DNA of 64,000 nt from a virus: IMG/VR virus record IMGVR_UViG_3300031873_000001, positions 95,537 to 159,536 of that record; one strand, written 5' to 3'. Under the pieces are notes generated by a model, which had not been told where the DNA came from, ran no database searches, and saw only the letters and a program-made list of their open reading frames with translations. Below, in pieces: positions 7,668 through 15,446 of the stretch (the first letter of the stretch is position 1; every line of letters starts with the position of its first letter). A program made the translations under genes and the position numbers.

Positions 7668-8899
7668 AAATCATGTATGTCGGGGAGAACACGTTCATCG
7701 GAAGCGGGTTTGCCGCCCAGGGGTCCAAGATTCTGGAAGCCCTTTCGAAGAAGCATGAAGTCCACGCCTGTTTTTGGAGCTATAATGGGACGGACCCGAT
7801 CGTGGGGGCGCCTTATAAGTGCTATCCCCTTTCGATGATCGACTACTGGGGAGTGCAGTTAATTCCCCGCTACATGGATAAGATATGCCCCGACATGGTC
7901 TTTACCTACGGCGATCCCCACTTCATGAGCGATCGTGGCCACAACGCCGTCCACGAGGCGAAGATCCGGGAGCTTCCCGTAGCCGCCTATATCGCCATCG
8001 ATTCAGAGAACCATACCCTCCACGTCAAGCACGTCGTTGAGCAGATCGACTACCCCGTGTTCTTCACGAACTGGGCGAGGGAGGTTATTGCCGGAGAATT
8101 TCCCGAGCTGGCCCCGAAGCTCCGGACGATCTACCACGGGGTCAAGCCGATGAAGGTGATCGATGACGACAAGAAGCTAGAGTTCAAGTCCATGAACGGC
8201 TTCCAGGGCCGGTTTATCGTGGGAGCGGTATTCCGAAACTGCATACGTAAGCACCCCGAGCGCCTTATGCGGGCCTTCCGGAAGGTCCTGGAGCATATCC
8301 CTAATGCCATGCTCCTGCTTCACACCCAGCCCGTCGACGTGGCGAAGGACTGCCTGGATATCGTTCAGCTAGCATCCTACATGGGCTACAAGAAAGGGGA
8401 GCTCTTCATCTCGAAGGTTCCCAATCCAACCGACATGAGCAGGATGGCATCAGAGGAGGAGCTCAACAAAATCTACGGGATGATGGACGTCCACGTCCTG
8501 ACCTCGGGTCGGGAGGGATGGGGGCTTCCTCTGATCGAAGCGGCGATGGCCGGGAGGCCGTCGGTCGGGACGAACTACGCATCGATGACGGAAATCCTTG
8601 CGGACAAGAGGGGATGGCTTGTGGACTACTCCGACTGGTATCCTCTGGACTCCGCCCTGAATTTCAAGGACGTTCTCATTGACATCGACAAGCTTGCTGA
8701 GGCGATCGTGGAGGTCTGGCGGTATCCGAAGGAGGGTGAGCTCAGGGCCCAGAGGCTCCGCCGTTGGGTCCAGGAGCACTGTGAGTGGAAGAACATTCAG
8801 GCTCAGTGGGTCGCCCTCTTCGATGAGATCGAGAAGAAACTGCCGCCCAGGATGTCTAAGGTCGACGTTCCCGAGAAGATAGAATCTAAGCCATCTTGA
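7664..8899 (+). CDS. GT4-family glycosyltransferase
   Basis: 411 residues from ATG 7664 (4-base overlap). Two Rossmann-like halves: MKIMYVGENTFIGSGFAAQG at the N-terminus (glycine-rich acceptor loop) and a C-terminal donor site with HVLTSGREGWGLPLIEAAMAG, containing E-x7-E. An intact relative of the truncated gene at the window start. The final gene of the modification cassette: a new promoter begins at its very end. Confidence 0.88.
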   Translation: MKIMYVGENTFIGSGFAAQGSKILEALSKKHEVHACFWSYNGTDPIVGAPYKCYPLSMIDYWGVQLIPRYMDKICPDMVFTYGDPHFMSDRGHNAVHEAKIRELPVAAYIAIDSENHTLHVKHVVEQIDYPVFFTNWAREVIAGEFPELAPKLRTIYHGVKPMKVIDDDKKLEFKSMNGFQGRFIVGAVFRNCIRKHPERLMRAFRKVLEHIPNAMLLLHTQPVDVAKDCLDIVQLASYMGYKKGELFISKVPNPTDMSRMASEEELNKIYGMMDVHVLTSGREGWGLPLIEAAMAGRPSVGTNYASMTEILADKRGWLVDYSDWYPLDSALNFKDVLIDIDKLAEAIVEVWRYPKEGELRAQRLRRWVQEHCEWKNIQAQWVALFDEIEKKLPPRMSKVDVPEKIESKPS

Positions 8900-8924
8900 C
8901 AATTACTTTGGAAACCGTTATAAT
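8896..8924 (+). promoter_or_regulatory. Consensus sigma70 promoter
   Basis: TTGACA (8896-8901), a 17-base spacer and TATAAT (8919-8924) match the bacterial housekeeping consensus exactly. The expected start is near 8931, 20 bases before the ATG at 8951, and an aaggagg ribosome site lies between. The -35 box overlaps the stop of the GT4 gene. It probably drives the replication/recombination genes early in infection. Confidence 0.9.
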
Positions 8925-8950
8925 ACACAACCAACCATAAGGAGGAAGGG

Positions 8951-9292
8951 ATGTCAGAGAACACGCCAGGCGAGAATATCCTGTTTCGGATGCCGGAGAA
9001 GATGTTCACCGTAGCTGTGAAGGTTCGGACGCTTCTTCAGATGTATGAAGAGGCCAGGATGTCCTGTGTGGACTTCGAGACCCGGAGGGAGATGTTCCGT
9101 CAGATGGGCATGTTGGCTCAGGTCAAGGAGCTCAACATGCACATCGAAAAGCAGAAGGTCGCCGTCGACAAGACGATCTCCATGATGGCCGCCCTTCTGG
9201 ACCTCCCAGACGTTGTCCTGCCGGAGGAGACGAAGGTCGCACATGCAGGAGCCGAGACGTTGATTTTCACACCACCGGGCGTGGCTGAATAA
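8951..9292 (+). CDS. Hypothetical helical protein (113 aa), first gene after the strong promoter
   Basis: Good ribosome site (aaggagg) and ATG 8951. Mostly helical with regularly spaced hydrophobic residues and several Met; residues 20-80 could form a coiled coil. No family recognised. Its position as first gene from a consensus promoter suggests an early product. Confidence 0.8.
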   Translation: MSENTPGENILFRMPEKMFTVAVKVRTLLQMYEEARMSCVDFETRREMFRQMGMLAQVKELNMHIEKQKVAVDKTISMMAALLDLPDVVLPEETKVAHAGAETLIFTPPGVAE

Positions 9293-9312
9293 CTAATCAG
9301 GAGGTGGTTAGT

Positions 9313-9834
9313 TTGGTTCCGCAATCAGTAACCGTCAGGAAGAGATACTTCCGTAGGTGGTATCTCGATCACAAGGATGAGCTCTTGGATAAGCGACGCA
9401 AGAAGCGGGAGGAGTTTCGGATGACCCATCCCGATTACAAAGCTCCGTCCGTCATAAGGAGACTTCTGTACCGTCGGCTTAAGTTCAACAAGAAACGCCA
9501 GGAGCGGATCGCCAAGGCTCCGTTGGGCCGGACTAGACGTCCGGTCGAATCGAAGGGTGTGACTTATTTTCATAGTAGTTTTCTGTCGCACATCCTTGGA
9601 GTCCGGAAGGTGACGATCGCAAAGTGGGAGCGGCTGAGGGTGCTTCCAAAAACTCCCTTCCGTCGCCGGGGAGCCAGGCTCTACACTGCGGACATGATCG
9701 AAGCCGTCCAGGTAGCGGCGCCCTGTGTCATAGGGCTTCCCCGGGGGAAGAACGATAGGGCTCTCTTGTATCGGCTGGTTGCGGATAAGTGGAAAAAGTT
9801 AGGTGTCAACATCACTAAACCCGTAGAGATTTAG
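9313..9834 (+). CDS. MerR-like helix-turn-helix DNA-binding protein
   Basis: 173 residues from TTG 9313, chosen because aggagg at 9299-9304 is 8 bases upstream; GTG 9304 would overlap that site. A strongly basic N-terminal half (R/K-rich, residues 5-60) is followed by SFLSHILGVRKVTIAKWERL, a winged helix-turn-helix of MerR/excisionase type, with R-L-Y-T-A-D-M-I as wing and following helix. Probably a transcription regulator or DNA-organising protein of the early region. Confidence 0.75.
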   Translation: MVPQSVTVRKRYFRRWYLDHKDELLDKRRKKREEFRMTHPDYKAPSVIRRLLYRRLKFNKKRQERIAKAPLGRTRRPVESKGVTYFHSSFLSHILGVRKVTIAKWERLRVLPKTPFRRRGARLYTADMIEAVQVAAPCVIGLPRGKNDRALLYRLVADKWKKLGVNITKPVEI

Positions 9835-9846
9835 GAGGAACAGAAG

Positions 9847-10359
9847 ATGCGAGCGAAACCGAAAGGAGCAAAGGGGAAAGAGGGTGATGCCTTCAAGGGG
9901 TTATCGAAGGTGTTGGATAAGTTTCTCAAGGGTTTTGAAACCATCCTTCAGGGGGCTTCTAGACTATCCTTTCCCGCCCCAACCCAGCCCGACGCCCGGG
10001 CGGTCCCGTCGACCATCATGGTCGAGCGTTCCTATCCGGGGGGCGATCCGGTCACGGAACGCACCCTCGAGGTCAAGTCCTTCGTTACAGCGCCCGCCAC
10101 GGTCACGGCGGGCTTCGGTTTGACGATCCCGTTGGCGCCTTACGCTTCGGGGCGTATTTACGTCCAGGTCACCCTTCCCTGCTACAAGGAGGAGCTGGAT
10201 GCCACTCTGCTCGTGGCAAAGGGGATGGTGGAGAAGGAAGTCTCCGTGGAGGCTGAGAAGATTTACGCCAAGAGGGATGAGCTCTCCGGACAGGTTCGAC
10301 CCGGTGCTGAGGCTTCCCGTCCCGGCGAAGAGCATGCCCCGGAAGTTCCTGGGGCGTAG
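9847..10359 (+). CDS. Conserved-looking hypothetical protein upstream of recA (170 aa)
   Basis: A lysine-rich N-terminus, a linker with Pro/Ala, then a strand-rich core with SGRIYVQVTLPCYKEELDATLLVAKGMVEKE, a pattern I associate with small proteins encoded beside phage recombination genes, function unknown. The C-terminal 30 residues are acidic and Pro/Gly-rich. Ribosome site aggagg 7-8 bases before ATG. Likely co-transcribed with recA. Confidence 0.75.
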   Translation: MRAKPKGAKGKEGDAFKGLSKVLDKFLKGFETILQGASRLSFPAPTQPDARAVPSTIMVERSYPGGDPVTERTLEVKSFVTAPATVTAGFGLTIPLAPYASGRIYVQVTLPCYKEELDATLLVAKGMVEKEVSVEAEKIYAKRDELSGQVRPGAEASRPGEEHAPEVPGA

Positions 10360-10371
10360 GGAGTTTTCCTG

Positions 10372-11520
10372 ATGGCAAAAGATAGTGCCGAGAGGGAAGC
10401 TCCCAAAACAAACAGAAGCCTCAAAAGTGTAGTCTCCGATCTTAACGAGAAGTTCGGGGAAGTAACCGCCGCTGGCTCAGAAGCGTTGGAGATAGACATT
10501 CCGAGACTGTCGACGGGTATTTTTGCTCTCGATTTCGCCTCGGGCGGCGGGATCCCCATGTGGCGGTTCTCGGAAATCTACGGAATGAAGTCGTCCGGCA
10601 AGACGACCATGTCCTTGAGGGTCTGTGCTGAGGCCCAAAAGACCTGCCGGAATTGCTACGTCTATCTCTCTTCCTGCACGTGCGGTAAGAAAGTTCCCAT
10701 GAGGGTTGTCTACATAGATGTGGAGGGGAAGCTCGACGAGGCCTGGGCGATCCATCTCGGGGTGGACATGAATAAGGACGGGCAGAACCCTTGCTACGTT
10801 TCAAAGCCGGACTCTGCCGAGCAGACGGGGAACATCGTGGAAGAGTTTATTAAGTCCACCGCCGTGGACGTTCTGGTGGTGGACAGCCTGGCCGCCATGA
10901 TGCCCTTCGATGAGGGACAGCAGGCGATGGAGAAGCAGTATCAGGGACTGGCGGCAAGAATACTCAACAAGGGCATCCGGAAATGGACGTCGGCTTTCAA
11001 CCACTCCTGGACGCAGAACAGAAGATGCCCGGCAGTCATCCTGCTCAACCAGATCCGTCACAAGGTTGGCGTCCTGTGGGGTGACCCCACCGTAACCCCC
11101 GGAGGGTTTGGGCACCGCTTCGCTACAGGGATCGAAATCCGGATGTGGGGAGGAAAGGTCGACTACGATGACGACCAGAAGACGGGGATCAAGTTTCCTC
11201 TAGCTACGACTCTTGGCTTCGAGGTTAAAACTTCCTCTCTCACGACTCCCTACATACAGGGCGAATACAAGATGGTTTTGGCGAACACCCAGACCAAGAA
11301 GATCGGGGACATATTTGATGAGGATCGGGTGTTGGCTATCGGCATGCGTTACGGGATTATCAGTAGGGCTGAGGGCCGCTACCTTATTGATGGCCGGGAG
11401 TATGCTCCGATGGAGACTCCCCTTAAATCGGAGTCCAGCATCGTGGACTTCTGGATGGCCAACCCGAAGGAATACGACAAGGTGAAGAGGCTCCTGCTCG
11501 ATAAGATAAAGTTAAAGTGA
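10372..11520 (+). CDS. recA: RecA-family recombinase
   Basis: 382 residues. Walker A G-M-K-S-S-G-K-T-T at residues 71-79, V-D-V-L-V-V-D-S-L-A as Walker B (about 165-173), then LLNQIRHKVGVLWGDP and TPGGFGHRFAT as the L2/DNA-binding region. It should polymerise on single-stranded DNA and drive strand exchange using ATP. Between Walker A and B is a Cys cluster (C92, C95, C102, C104) not found in E. coli RecA, likely a zinc site. Shorter C-terminal domain than bacterial RecA. Followed by nuclease, resolvase and SSB genes, so it heads a recombination module. Confidence 0.93.
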   Translation: MAKDSAEREAPKTNRSLKSVVSDLNEKFGEVTAAGSEALEIDIPRLSTGIFALDFASGGGIPMWRFSEIYGMKSSGKTTMSLRVCAEAQKTCRNCYVYLSSCTCGKKVPMRVVYIDVEGKLDEAWAIHLGVDMNKDGQNPCYVSKPDSAEQTGNIVEEFIKSTAVDVLVVDSLAAMMPFDEGQQAMEKQYQGLAARILNKGIRKWTSAFNHSWTQNRRCPAVILLNQIRHKVGVLWGDPTVTPGGFGHRFATGIEIRMWGGKVDYDDDQKTGIKFPLATTLGFEVKTSSLTTPYIQGEYKMVLANTQTKKIGDIFDEDRVLAIGMRYGIISRAEGRYLIDGREYAPMETPLKSESSIVDFWMANPKEYDKVKRLLLDKIKLK

Positions 11521-11523
11521 GCC

Positions 11524-11709
11524 GTGTTCGAAATTCACGTTTACAACCGTGTCTGTAAAGGATGCGGAGATTCTTTTAAGACTTATACCCGAATGGCCGT
11601 TCCGGAGCACAGACGATCTAGCTTCTGCTCCTCACACTGCTATTCTCGTTTCAGAAAGCGACAACAAAAGCGAAAGCGAGCAAAGAGATGTCTTTCGATA
11701 AAGTCTTAG
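11524..11709 (+). CDS. Small zinc-finger protein (61 aa)
   Basis: Starts at GTG 11524, 3 bases after recA. C-K-G-C-G-D-S-F and C-S-S-H-C form a four-Cys zinc site; the tail is very basic (RFRKRQQKRKRAKR), suggesting nucleic-acid binding. No strong ribosome site, so translation is probably coupled to recA. Overlaps the next gene by 22 bases. Confidence 0.65.
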   Translation: MFEIHVYNRVCKGCGDSFKTYTRMAVPEHRRSSFCSSHCYSRFRKRQQKRKRAKRCLSIKS

Positions 11710-12581
11710 GGGTAGTCGGCATTCGGGATTTAATTAAGGCCGAACCATTAGCCAAGCCGCATAAGGAGAAGAAACCCGAGCCGCCCGTAGCGAAGTCGGA
11801 CGTCGCATCGGCACTCGAGATGTGGACGAGAGTTCAGGTTGTGAAGCCCCTCGGCCCGGAGGACTTTATCCGGGTGTCCAACATTGTGAATCAGGACTTT
11901 TGTCCCCGGGAGGTCGCTCTGGCTTCGATCCACAATCTTACTCTAACAAGAAAGGTGGACATCCACAGTGGCTATATCATGGACGTCGGGACGAAGATTC
12001 ACGAGTTGGTCCAGACCTACTTGGGACAGCTCGGGATCCTGATCGGGGACTGGCGGTGTCCGGAGTGTCTTACGATCGTAGAGAATACCTACTACCCGGC
12101 TAAGTGCGTTTGCGGTCAGGATGGGGAGTGGCGGTACGTGGAGCAGACGATCGAGAGCAAACAGTATCACTTGCGGGGGCATTACGATGGCCTGCTGATG
12201 CCCATGAAGAGGACGGACGGGGTCACTGGGGTGGACCGCCTCTTGGAGATCAAGACGGTCGACGCCCAGGCATTCAATCGGATGACTGCCCCGAAGGTTA
12301 CTGCCGTTCACCAGACGCAGATTTACATGCATCTCAAGGGGGTCCCGAGGGGGCATATCCTTTACGCCCCCCGGGGGAAGCCCAGGGATCCCGCCCTATT
12401 CAAGGGATTCGATGTGGATCTCGACAACTCGATAGTGAATCCCTATCTCGAGATGTCCCAGAAGATTTTCGATGCCATCACGGGGGCCGGGCCTGTTCCG
12501 GAGGCTACCTGTGCACCATCCCGGAGGGCTTATTGCCAGACCCTCAAGCAGTGCGTCGACACAGCTTGGAAGACCCCATGA
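11688..12581 (+). CDS. Cas4/RecB-like PD-(D/E)XK exonuclease with probable Fe-S cluster
   Basis: 297 residues. Motifs in order: D-F-C-P-R-E-V-A (first Cys of a Cas4-type Fe-S site), G-x-x-x-H at about 101-106, a four-Cys zinc knuckle insert (CPEC...CVCG), G-H-Y-D-G-L with Asp 167, L-L-E-I-K-T with Glu187/Lys189, and Q-x-x-x-Y near 205. Three further Cys near the end (CAPSRRAYCQTLKQC) would complete the Fe-S site. This family cuts single-stranded DNA ends. It lies between recA and a RuvC-like resolvase, fitting end processing for recombination; no cas1 or CRISPR is nearby. Confidence 0.85.
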   Translation: MSFDKVLGVVGIRDLIKAEPLAKPHKEKKPEPPVAKSDVASALEMWTRVQVVKPLGPEDFIRVSNIVNQDFCPREVALASIHNLTLTRKVDIHSGYIMDVGTKIHELVQTYLGQLGILIGDWRCPECLTIVENTYYPAKCVCGQDGEWRYVEQTIESKQYHLRGHYDGLLMPMKRTDGVTGVDRLLEIKTVDAQAFNRMTAPKVTAVHQTQIYMHLKGVPRGHILYAPRGKPRDPALFKGFDVDLDNSIVNPYLEMSQKIFDAITGAGPVPEATCAPSRRAYCQTLKQCVDTAWKTP

Positions 12582-13135
12582 AGAAAATCAAGTCCTCTTT
12601 TGTGGGAGTTAAACGTAACTGTGTCATGGGGATCGACCTGAGCCTGCGGTCGACGGGTATCGTCCTGCTCTCCCTGGACAACGATGAGTTCCACCAATAC
12701 GGGGCAGGGTGTGAAGTCAAGAAGGACGATGAGGAAGGTCGGTTTCAAAGGCTTGTCGATATCTCAACTGAGATTCAGAATCAGGTTGGGTCTTACGATC
12801 CCCGGCTGATCGGGGTGGAGGGTCCGGCCTACTCCAAGTTCCAGGGGCCTCAGTTCAGTCTCGGGAGGCTTCTGGGCTGGGTGGAGTCTGGGATCTGGTC
12901 AAACTTCGGAAAGAGGATTGTGGTCGTCAGTTCGACGGCGGCCCGAAAGTTCTTTATCGGAACGAAGGGCGGGGGAGCGATCAAGAAGGACCGGCTCTGG
13001 GAGTTCCTAACTAGTCGGGGGATGGAATTCAAAAATAAGGACATGATGGATGCCTGGATGATAGCCATCTATCTGAAGGGCAAGGTGTTGGGCATAAAAA
13101 TCCCACGCATGGTTTTGAAGATGGAGGGGCTATAA
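12578..13135 (+). CDS. RuvC-like Holliday junction resolvase
   Basis: 185 residues from ATG 12578 (4-base overlap with the nuclease gene). RNase H-like fold with acidic residues at the RuvC positions: Asp20 in M-G-I-D-L-S-L-R-S-T-G, Glu81 in G-V-E-G-P, and Asp155/Asp158 in K-N-K-D-M-M-D-A. A basic segment (KGGGAIKKDR) precedes the last motif as in RuvC. It should cut four-way junctions before packaging. The frame is open upstream but out of register with the nuclease gene, so that part is not used. Confidence 0.88.
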   Translation: MKKIKSSFVGVKRNCVMGIDLSLRSTGIVLLSLDNDEFHQYGAGCEVKKDDEEGRFQRLVDISTEIQNQVGSYDPRLIGVEGPAYSKFQGPQFSLGRLLGWVESGIWSNFGKRIVVVSSTAARKFFIGTKGGGAIKKDRLWEFLTSRGMEFKNKDMMDAWMIAIYLKGKVLGIKIPRMVLKMEGL

Positions 13136-13140
13136 GGGCA

Positions 13141-13236
13141 TAGGGTTTCCTCACCCTCTTGAAAACGGTAAACCCTTATGGTGTATTATTATCGGGTGCC
13201 TTTGGCAGAAAGACACCCTAACATGAGGAAACCCTA
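13141..13236 (+). promoter_or_regulatory. SSB leader: 13-bp inverted repeat enclosing a promoter and covering the ribosome site
   Basis: TAGGGTTTCCTCA (13141-13153) is perfectly complementary to TGAGGAAACCCTA (13224-13236), which ends at the SSB ATG and contains the gagga ribosome site. Between the arms are a candidate promoter (13159-13189) and a small stem (TGCC-ttt-GGCA). A read-through transcript would hide the ribosome site in the stem; a transcript from the inner promoter lacks the first arm and leaves it free. Confidence 0.7.
13159..13189 (+). promoter_or_regulatory. Candidate sigma70 promoter for ssb
   Basis: TTGAAA (13159-13164) and TATTAT (13184-13189) with a 19-base spacer, or a TGTATT reading of the -10 with 17 bases. 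Predicted start near 13195-13200, after the first arm of the inverted repeat. Weaker than the promoter at 8896. Confidence 0.55.
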
Positions 13237-13641
13237 ATGCTCGGAATCAACAACGTCGTCGTCGCGGGGAATGTCGCCAGGGACCCTGCGTTCGATAAGA
13301 CGAAGGAAGGGATGGATGCCTGCACCTTCGTGATCGTGATCAACGAGAAGGGCTCGAGGTCGGAGGACATCGTAACGTGGGTCCGAATCAATATGTTCGG
13401 GGACGTTATTCCGGTCGTCCGGGAGAAGGTCAAGCAGGGGGACTACGTGATCATTCGGGGGGAGCTCATGAACCGAGCGGCCTCGGGGGATCCCGCCAAG
13501 TCCCTCGGAGCCCGGAACCTTCTCGAGATCAGGGGAAGGGGCTTTGTCGCTCTCCGGAAGCCGAGAGCAAACCATGTCGGGAAAATCCCGCCAGTCGAAG
13601 GAGGGGGAGCAGATTCAAGGGAGTCTCATATCCCCGAGTAG
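13237..13641 (+). CDS. ssb: Single-stranded DNA-binding protein
   Basis: 134 residues. N-terminal OB fold with L-G-I-N-N-V-V-V-A-G-N-V-A-R-D-P, the bacterial SSB signature, followed by TFVIVINEKG, WVRINMFGD and GDYVIIRGEL. It coats single strands during replication and RecA-driven exchange. Unlike bacterial SSB, the tail ends in ESHIPE and lacks the acidic D-D-D-I-P-F tip that recruits partners; a different protein of this phage (ending at 29974) carries such a tip. Preceded by an unusual leader (13141-13236). Confidence 0.88.
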   Translation: MLGINNVVVAGNVARDPAFDKTKEGMDACTFVIVINEKGSRSEDIVTWVRINMFGDVIPVVREKVKQGDYVIIRGELMNRAASGDPAKSLGARNLLEIRGRGFVALRKPRANHVGKIPPVEGGGADSRESHIPE

Positions 13642-13675
13642 ATGCAATCTCAAACGATGAGAAGGGAGAACGCCC

Positions 13676-14398
13676 ATGTTGGAGGTAGCCAGGATTCAGA
13701 AGTCTGTGGATGGACTTTCCGAGTCCGAAGTCAGGCGCCGGGCAGTGCAGTTAAAGGAGCGGGTGGAGGAGGCCTATTTTGAGCTTGCAGGGCTCCTCTA
13801 CCGGGTCAGCACGAAGGAGATGTTTAGGAAGTGGGGCTTCGAAAGATTTGAGGACTATATCGAAGCCGAGATGGGTTTCAAGGGCCGGAAGGCTTATTAC
13901 CTGATCTCTCTCTACGAGCACTTCTGCGTCAAGCACAAGGATAATCCTGAGATGATCAAGGGGGTCTCGGAAATTGGCTTCGAGAAGGCGAAGGAGCTCG
14001 TGGGCGTAGCTACGCCTAAGAATATCAAGAAGCTCGTTGCCCTCGCCGAGACCTCGAACGTCTTTCAGTTCCGGGAGCATGTCAAGAAAGAGGCCGGAGT
14101 TATCCCGCAGGTGGAGGAGGTGTTCCGGTCCTCCTTCGTCCTCTACCGGGATCAGCACCAGTCGGTCATGGAAGCGATCGAGATGGCGAAGAAGATGGGG
14201 CAGACGGACAAGCCCTCTCATGCCCTCTCGCTGATCTGCCTTCACTTCGTGAGTAACAATATCGGGACAAAGGGTTCGCCAGCCATAGTTCTATCTCTCC
14301 TGAAGCGTTGGGAGAAGCAGGGGGAGCTACGGTTCCTCGTGGTCGATGGCAACGACAAGGTGATCTACAAGAGCCGTGGCCTCCCGGAGCCGGACTGA
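13676..14398 (+). CDS. Hypothetical protein with HTH-like helical N-terminal half (240 aa)
   Basis: The N-terminal 120 residues are helical, with MFRKWGFERFEDYIEAEMGFKGRKAYYLISL, a pattern seen in helical domains that accompany ParB/DNA methylase-type DNA-binding proteins (a conserved W-G/F-x-x-F-x-x-Y helix, then 'g-x-s-x-R-x-A-Y-x-L'). The C-terminal half has a predicted alpha/beta end, FLVVDGNDKVIYKS. Ribosome site gagaagggag. Likely DNA binding; no catalytic residues seen. Confidence 0.7.
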   Translation: MLEVARIQKSVDGLSESEVRRRAVQLKERVEEAYFELAGLLYRVSTKEMFRKWGFERFEDYIEAEMGFKGRKAYYLISLYEHFCVKHKDNPEMIKGVSEIGFEKAKELVGVATPKNIKKLVALAETSNVFQFREHVKKEAGVIPQVEEVFRSSFVLYRDQHQSVMEAIEMAKKMGQTDKPSHALSLICLHFVSNNIGTKGSPAIVLSLLKRWEKQGELRFLVVDGNDKVIYKSRGLPEPD

Positions 14399-14405
14399 GG
14401 ATGCC

Positions 14406-14711
14406 ATGGCTCAAGCTCGACGGATCAAAGTAGACGAGTGGGAGGTAGATTCCCTCACGAATCCCGGGACGATTTACATCGTGGTTTCCGGGGCGTGGTC
14501 TTGCACCTGCCCGAGCTTCGTGTTCCAGCACGTCCGGATATGCAAGCACATCCTGCTGATTCAGGATATCATGACGAGGGTCTTCCCGATGTTTCAGTCG
14601 GCTGGAAATCCTCCCCCAAACGAATATGATATCAAAGAGTTTGAGCAGGTTGGGGTCGGGCGGGGAGGGCATGTGCTCAGGGCCGTCGACGAAAACGATC
14701 AGGCGATTTAA
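14406..14711 (+). CDS. SWIM-type zinc-finger protein
   Basis: 101 residues from ATG 14406. W-S-C-T-C-P-S-F followed by C-K-H gives C-x-C-x9-C-x-H, the SWIM zinc-binding motif (DNA or protein interaction, present in SWI2/SNF2 proteins, transposases and recombination mediators such as Shu-complex proteins). Given the recombination genes upstream, a role as RecA accessory is conceivable but only inferred. Confidence 0.78.
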   Translation: MAQARRIKVDEWEVDSLTNPGTIYIVVSGAWSCTCPSFVFQHVRICKHILLIQDIMTRVFPMFQSAGNPPPNEYDIKEFEQVGVGRGGHVLRAVDENDQAI

Positions 14712-14719
14712 GGAGTATG

Positions 14720-14926
14720 ATGAACGAATACGTCGGTAAGGGAATTTGCTTTATCTGTAATGGGGAAGTTCTGTTGAGGAACGACCGGGACTTCACTGGG
14801 GGTGTGGCGGTTTGTCCGAAGGATGCCCGGAAGGTCGGGAAATCTCTCGGGGCGATCCGGAGGATGAAGGTCTGCCAATATCTCGAGGCGTCCGTTGGGT
14901 CTGTCGCACGAGAAGAAACTCGCTAA
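14720..14926 (+). CDS. Small zinc-finger protein (68 aa)
   Basis: ATG 14720 is 4 bases after aaggag; ATG 14717 is too close. C-F-I-C near the N-terminus and one Cys in VAVCPKDARK could form part of a treble-clef site, followed by a basic helix. Overlaps the next gene by about 30 bases. Confidence 0.6.
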   Translation: MNEYVGKGICFICNGEVLLRNDRDFTGGVAVCPKDARKVGKSLGAIRRMKVCQYLEASVGSVAREETR

Positions 14927-15446
14927 GGAGCTGGGAGGACGTCCCCAGCCCGGGTCCGGATCGGGCCACTTCCGCAAGGAGGATGTCTTTTTCCCCGGCT
15001 TTTTATGCCAAGAGAAGGAGACTGCCAAGTCGTTTATGTCTGTCCAGTCGCAGTGGCTTCGTCAGCTCGATGTGCATGCGATGGAGAGAAGCAAGATACC
15101 CCTTCTTAATCTTTGCTTCACCCGTCCGGACGGGGTTCGGGAGTGGATGGGTTTTCCGGAGCAGGATGTTGAGAAGGTTTTGAATGAGAATACGGAAGAG
15201 TGGCAACTCGGGCCTAGCCAGCTCCCACCGATCTCTACCGAGAAGAAGAGCCAGCGGGTTTGTGTGGCTCATCTCGATGCGGCTATCCGGGACCGCAAGG
15301 AACAGGGAGACCACGACTACACCCTTGTCCGGCTTCACTTCACTAAAATATATTTCCCGGCGCCTCAGATGTGGTATCTGATGCCGCTGGATGATTTTAA
15401 GAAGGTCGTCAATCCGTCACTCCTAGGAAAGAATTGGAAACGATGA
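14895..15446 (+). CDS. PD-(D/E)XK nuclease, Hjc-like resolvase candidate
   Basis: 183 residues from TTG 14895. Early motifs H-E-K-K-L-A-K-E-L-G-G-R-P-Q-P-G-S-G, then K-E-D-V and Q-E-K-E-T, fit the E / G-S-G / D-V / E-x-K order of archaeal Hjc-type and related phage endonucleases. The later part has no known match. If correct, the phage has two junction resolvases (with the RuvC-like one), or this one serves another cutting step. The start is not certain because no ATG is available. Confidence 0.6.
   Translation: MGLSHEKKLAKELGGRPQPGSGSGHFRKEDVFFPGFLCQEKETAKSFMSVQSQWLRQLDVHAMERSKIPLLNLCFTRPDGVREWMGFPEQDVEKVLNENTEEWQLGPSQLPPISTEKKSQRVCVAHLDAAIRDRKEQGDHDYTLVRLHFTKIYFPAPQMWYLMPLDDFKKVVNPSLLGKNWKR

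Noticed and set aside
11688-13135. CRISPR-associated function for the Cas4-like nuclease
   Set aside because: No repeat array, cas1 or cas2 near; neighbours are recombination genes, so a RecB-like end-processing role is preferred.
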